A stretch of 33,934 nt of DNA, from the NCBI GenBank assembly GCA_016522385.1, contig JAEKFU010000002.1:1-33934 (forward strand). Direction: 5' to 3'. Within the stretch, counting starts at the first letter, position 1, and each line of letters opens with the position of its first letter. The DNA is from Pseudomonadota bacterium (GTDB lineage: Bacteria > Pseudomonadota > Alphaproteobacteria > Rhizobiales > Aestuariivirgaceae). This document shows, piece after piece, positions 32,500 to 33,934 of the stretch. The position numbers and the translations under genes were made by a program. Below the pieces are notes generated by a model, which worked only from the letters and a program-made list of their open reading frames with translations, had not been told where the DNA came from and ran no database searches.

Positions 32500-33900
32500 T
32501 CAAGACGTCGTTTTTGTCGGCGCTGCCAGCCGTTTCAACCACCGCTCCGCCTCGCGCGTGACATTCACCGGTGCTGTTCCACCGAAACTGTGACGCGAGG
32601 CGACGGATGCTTCTACACTCAATACGCTGAAAACATCATCAGTGATTCGCGCCTCGACGGACTGCATGTCACTAAGCGAAAGTTCCGCCAGACTGACATC
32701 CTTGCTCTCGGCCAGCGCCACCAGCTGGCCGGTCACCTGATGTGCATCGCGAAACGGCATTTCCAGAACCCGTACCAGCCAATCGGCCAAATCCGTTGCC
32801 GTCGAGAACCCTTGCGCCGCCGCCTGGCGCATCGTCTCCTCGTTGGGCTCGAGATCTGCAACCATGCCGCTCATTGCGGCAATTGCCAGAGAGAGGTTGT
32901 CGAGCGCGTCGAACGTCATTTGCTTGTCTTCCTGCATGTCCTTGGAATAGGCCAACGGCAAACCTTTCATCACCAGCATCAGCCCGTTGAGTGCGGAAAT
33001 TACGCGACCAGCCTTTGCGCGGCACAGCTCGGCTGCATCCGGGTTGCGCTTCTGTGGCATGATCGATGAACCGGTGGTGAACTTGTCGCTTAGCCTGACA
33101 AAGTCGAACTGCGCCGACGTCCAGATGACGATTTCCTCCGCCAGCCGTGACAGGTGCAGCGCGGCAATCGAACCCGCCGCCAGGGTCTCTAGCACGAAAT
33201 CACGATCGGACACCGCATCCAGCGAGTTGCACATTGGGGCATCGAATGCGAGCGCCCTGGCGGTCATCTCACGATCGATGGGAAACGACGTGCCGGCGAG
33301 TGCAGCAGCTCCCAACGGGCATTCGTTCAACCGCTTGCGTGCATCTGCCAGGCGCGACCGGTCGCGGCCAAACATTTCCACATAGGCCAGGCAATGATGG
33401 CCAAATGTCACCGGTTGCGCGCTCTGCAGATGGGTGAAACCGGGCATAATGGTGCCGGCATGAGCCTTAGCCCTGTTTGTTAGTGCGCTTTGCAGGTCCA
33501 TAAGTTGTTCATCGAGCAAATCAATACAATCACGTATGTAGAGCCGGAAGTCGGTAGCCACTTGGTCATTGCGCGAACGTGCAGTATGCAACCTGCCGGC
33601 CGCCTCACCGACCAAATCCTTCAACCGTTGTTCCACGTTCATGTGAATGTCTTCCAGCGCACGCGAGAATGTGAATTCCCCATCAGTGATTTCTGATTGA
33701 ACCTGTTCCAGCCCGCGCTTAATTTCCTCGGCATCCGTATCGGAGATTATCTTGCACTCAGCCAACATGGAGGCATGCGCAATCGATCCTGCAATATCAT
33801 GGGTAAACAACCGGCGGTCGAAATCGATCGAGGCATTGATCTCTTCCATGATTTCGCCGGGCGCGCTGGAAAACCGTCCACCCCACATTCTGTTCGTCAT
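32500..33900 (-). CDS. argH: Argininosuccinate lyase
   Basis: The 466-residue enzyme splits argininosuccinate to arginine and fumarate, the last step of arginine synthesis in the cytosol. The fumarase/aspartase superfamily signature [11 protein letters not shown] is at 277-287 with the catalytic serine S279. [10 protein letters not shown] (154-163, H157) and [13 protein letters not shown] (105-117) are the other conserved active-site regions. The start [14 protein letters not shown] is typical. The ATG at 33900 has AGGGCGG upstream. It is the first visible gene of argH-lptM-lysA-TIGR02302. The 34 bases beyond it hold nothing recognisable except that ribosome site. Confidence 0.96.
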   Translation of the reverse strand: MTNRMWGGRFSSAPGEIMEEINASIDFDRRLFTHDIAGSIAHASMLAECKIISDTDAEEIKRGLEQVQSEITDGEFTFSRALEDIHMNVEQRLKDLVGEAAGRLHTARSRNDQVATDFRLYIRDCIDLLDEQLMDLQSALTNRAKAHAGTIMPGFTHLQSAQPVTFGHHCLAYVEMFGRDRSRLADARKRLNECPLGAAALAGTSFPIDREMTARALAFDAPMCNSLDAVSDRDFVLETLAAGSIAALHLSRLAEEIVIWTSAQFDFVRLSDKFTTGSSIMPQKRNPDAAELCRAKAGRVISALNGLMLVMKGLPLAYSKDMQEDKQMTFDALDNLSLAIAAMSGMVADLEPNEETMRQAAAQGFSTATDLADWLVRVLEMPFRDAHQVTGQLVALAESKDVSLAELSLSDMQSVEARITDDVFSVLSVEASVASRHSFGGTAPVNVTREAERWLKRLAAPTKTTS

Positions 33901-33934
33901 CTTGACCGCCCTGTAATTTGAGCCGGAAACCGCA

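Noticed and set aside
1-33934. tRNA, rRNA, CRISPR, prophage or toxin-antitoxin modules
   Set aside because: I looked for T-loop signatures, regular spaced repeats, phage structural genes and paired small genes, and saw none.

Overview
The window reads as ordinary chromosome from an alphaproteobacterium, most likely of the order Hyphomicrobiales (Rhizobiales). The evidence is gene content and order: htpX next to a DUF1674 gene and rsmB; phaR divergent from phaAB; chorismate mutase, hisC and tyrC followed by a DUF2125 gene; ftsEX beside a zinc-ribbon/DUF3426 gene and hpt; and argH, lptM, lysA and a TIGR02302 gene in one run. An alphaproteobacterial LexA box and palindromic repeats of the rhizobial type agree with this. 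I cannot name the genus. I see no rRNA, tRNA, CRISPR array, prophage or transposase gene.

Layout. 1-4792: a partial heparinase II/III-like gene, rsmB and htpX on the minus strand, a short DUF1674 gene on the plus strand, and an exported L,D-transpeptidase gene on the minus strand. 4793-5349 has no believable gene but carries two palindromes. 5350-8297: a glutathione S-transferase gene, two REP-like palindromes and formate-tetrahydrofolate ligase (fhs). 8298-10736: a PAS/GGDEF/EAL protein with a degenerate GGDEF motif and a long acidic tail. 10760-13687: phaR divergent from phaA and phaB. 13832-15128: a small secreted protein and a CaCA-type cation exchanger. 15138-16729: gloB divergent from a methyltransferase gene. 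16849-19692: chorismate mutase, hisC-type aminotransferase and tyrC (the tyrosine branch). 19684-21260: a DUF2125 membrane protein and a ChaC-type gamma-glutamylcyclotransferase.

21262-22099 is the least ordinary stretch. A perfect 19-bp inverted repeat is followed by a small gene of unknown function. Its promoter contains a perfect alphaproteobacterial SOS box and appears to give a leaderless mRNA. A 271-bp MITE-like element with 26-bp terminal inverted repeats lies directly upstream. From 22109 onward the minus strand carries class II (B12-dependent) ribonucleotide reductase, a PlsC-type acyltransferase, ftsX and ftsE. The plus strand then has a zinc-ribbon protein and hpt. The window closes with the minus-strand set argH-lptM-lysA-TIGR02302.

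Most of the window is conserved housekeeping sequence. I do not see a multi-gene novel system. The best leads are the SOS-controlled leaderless gene, the MITE next to it, the palindromic repeat family with a shared TGGAA core, and several unexplained operator-like palindromes.
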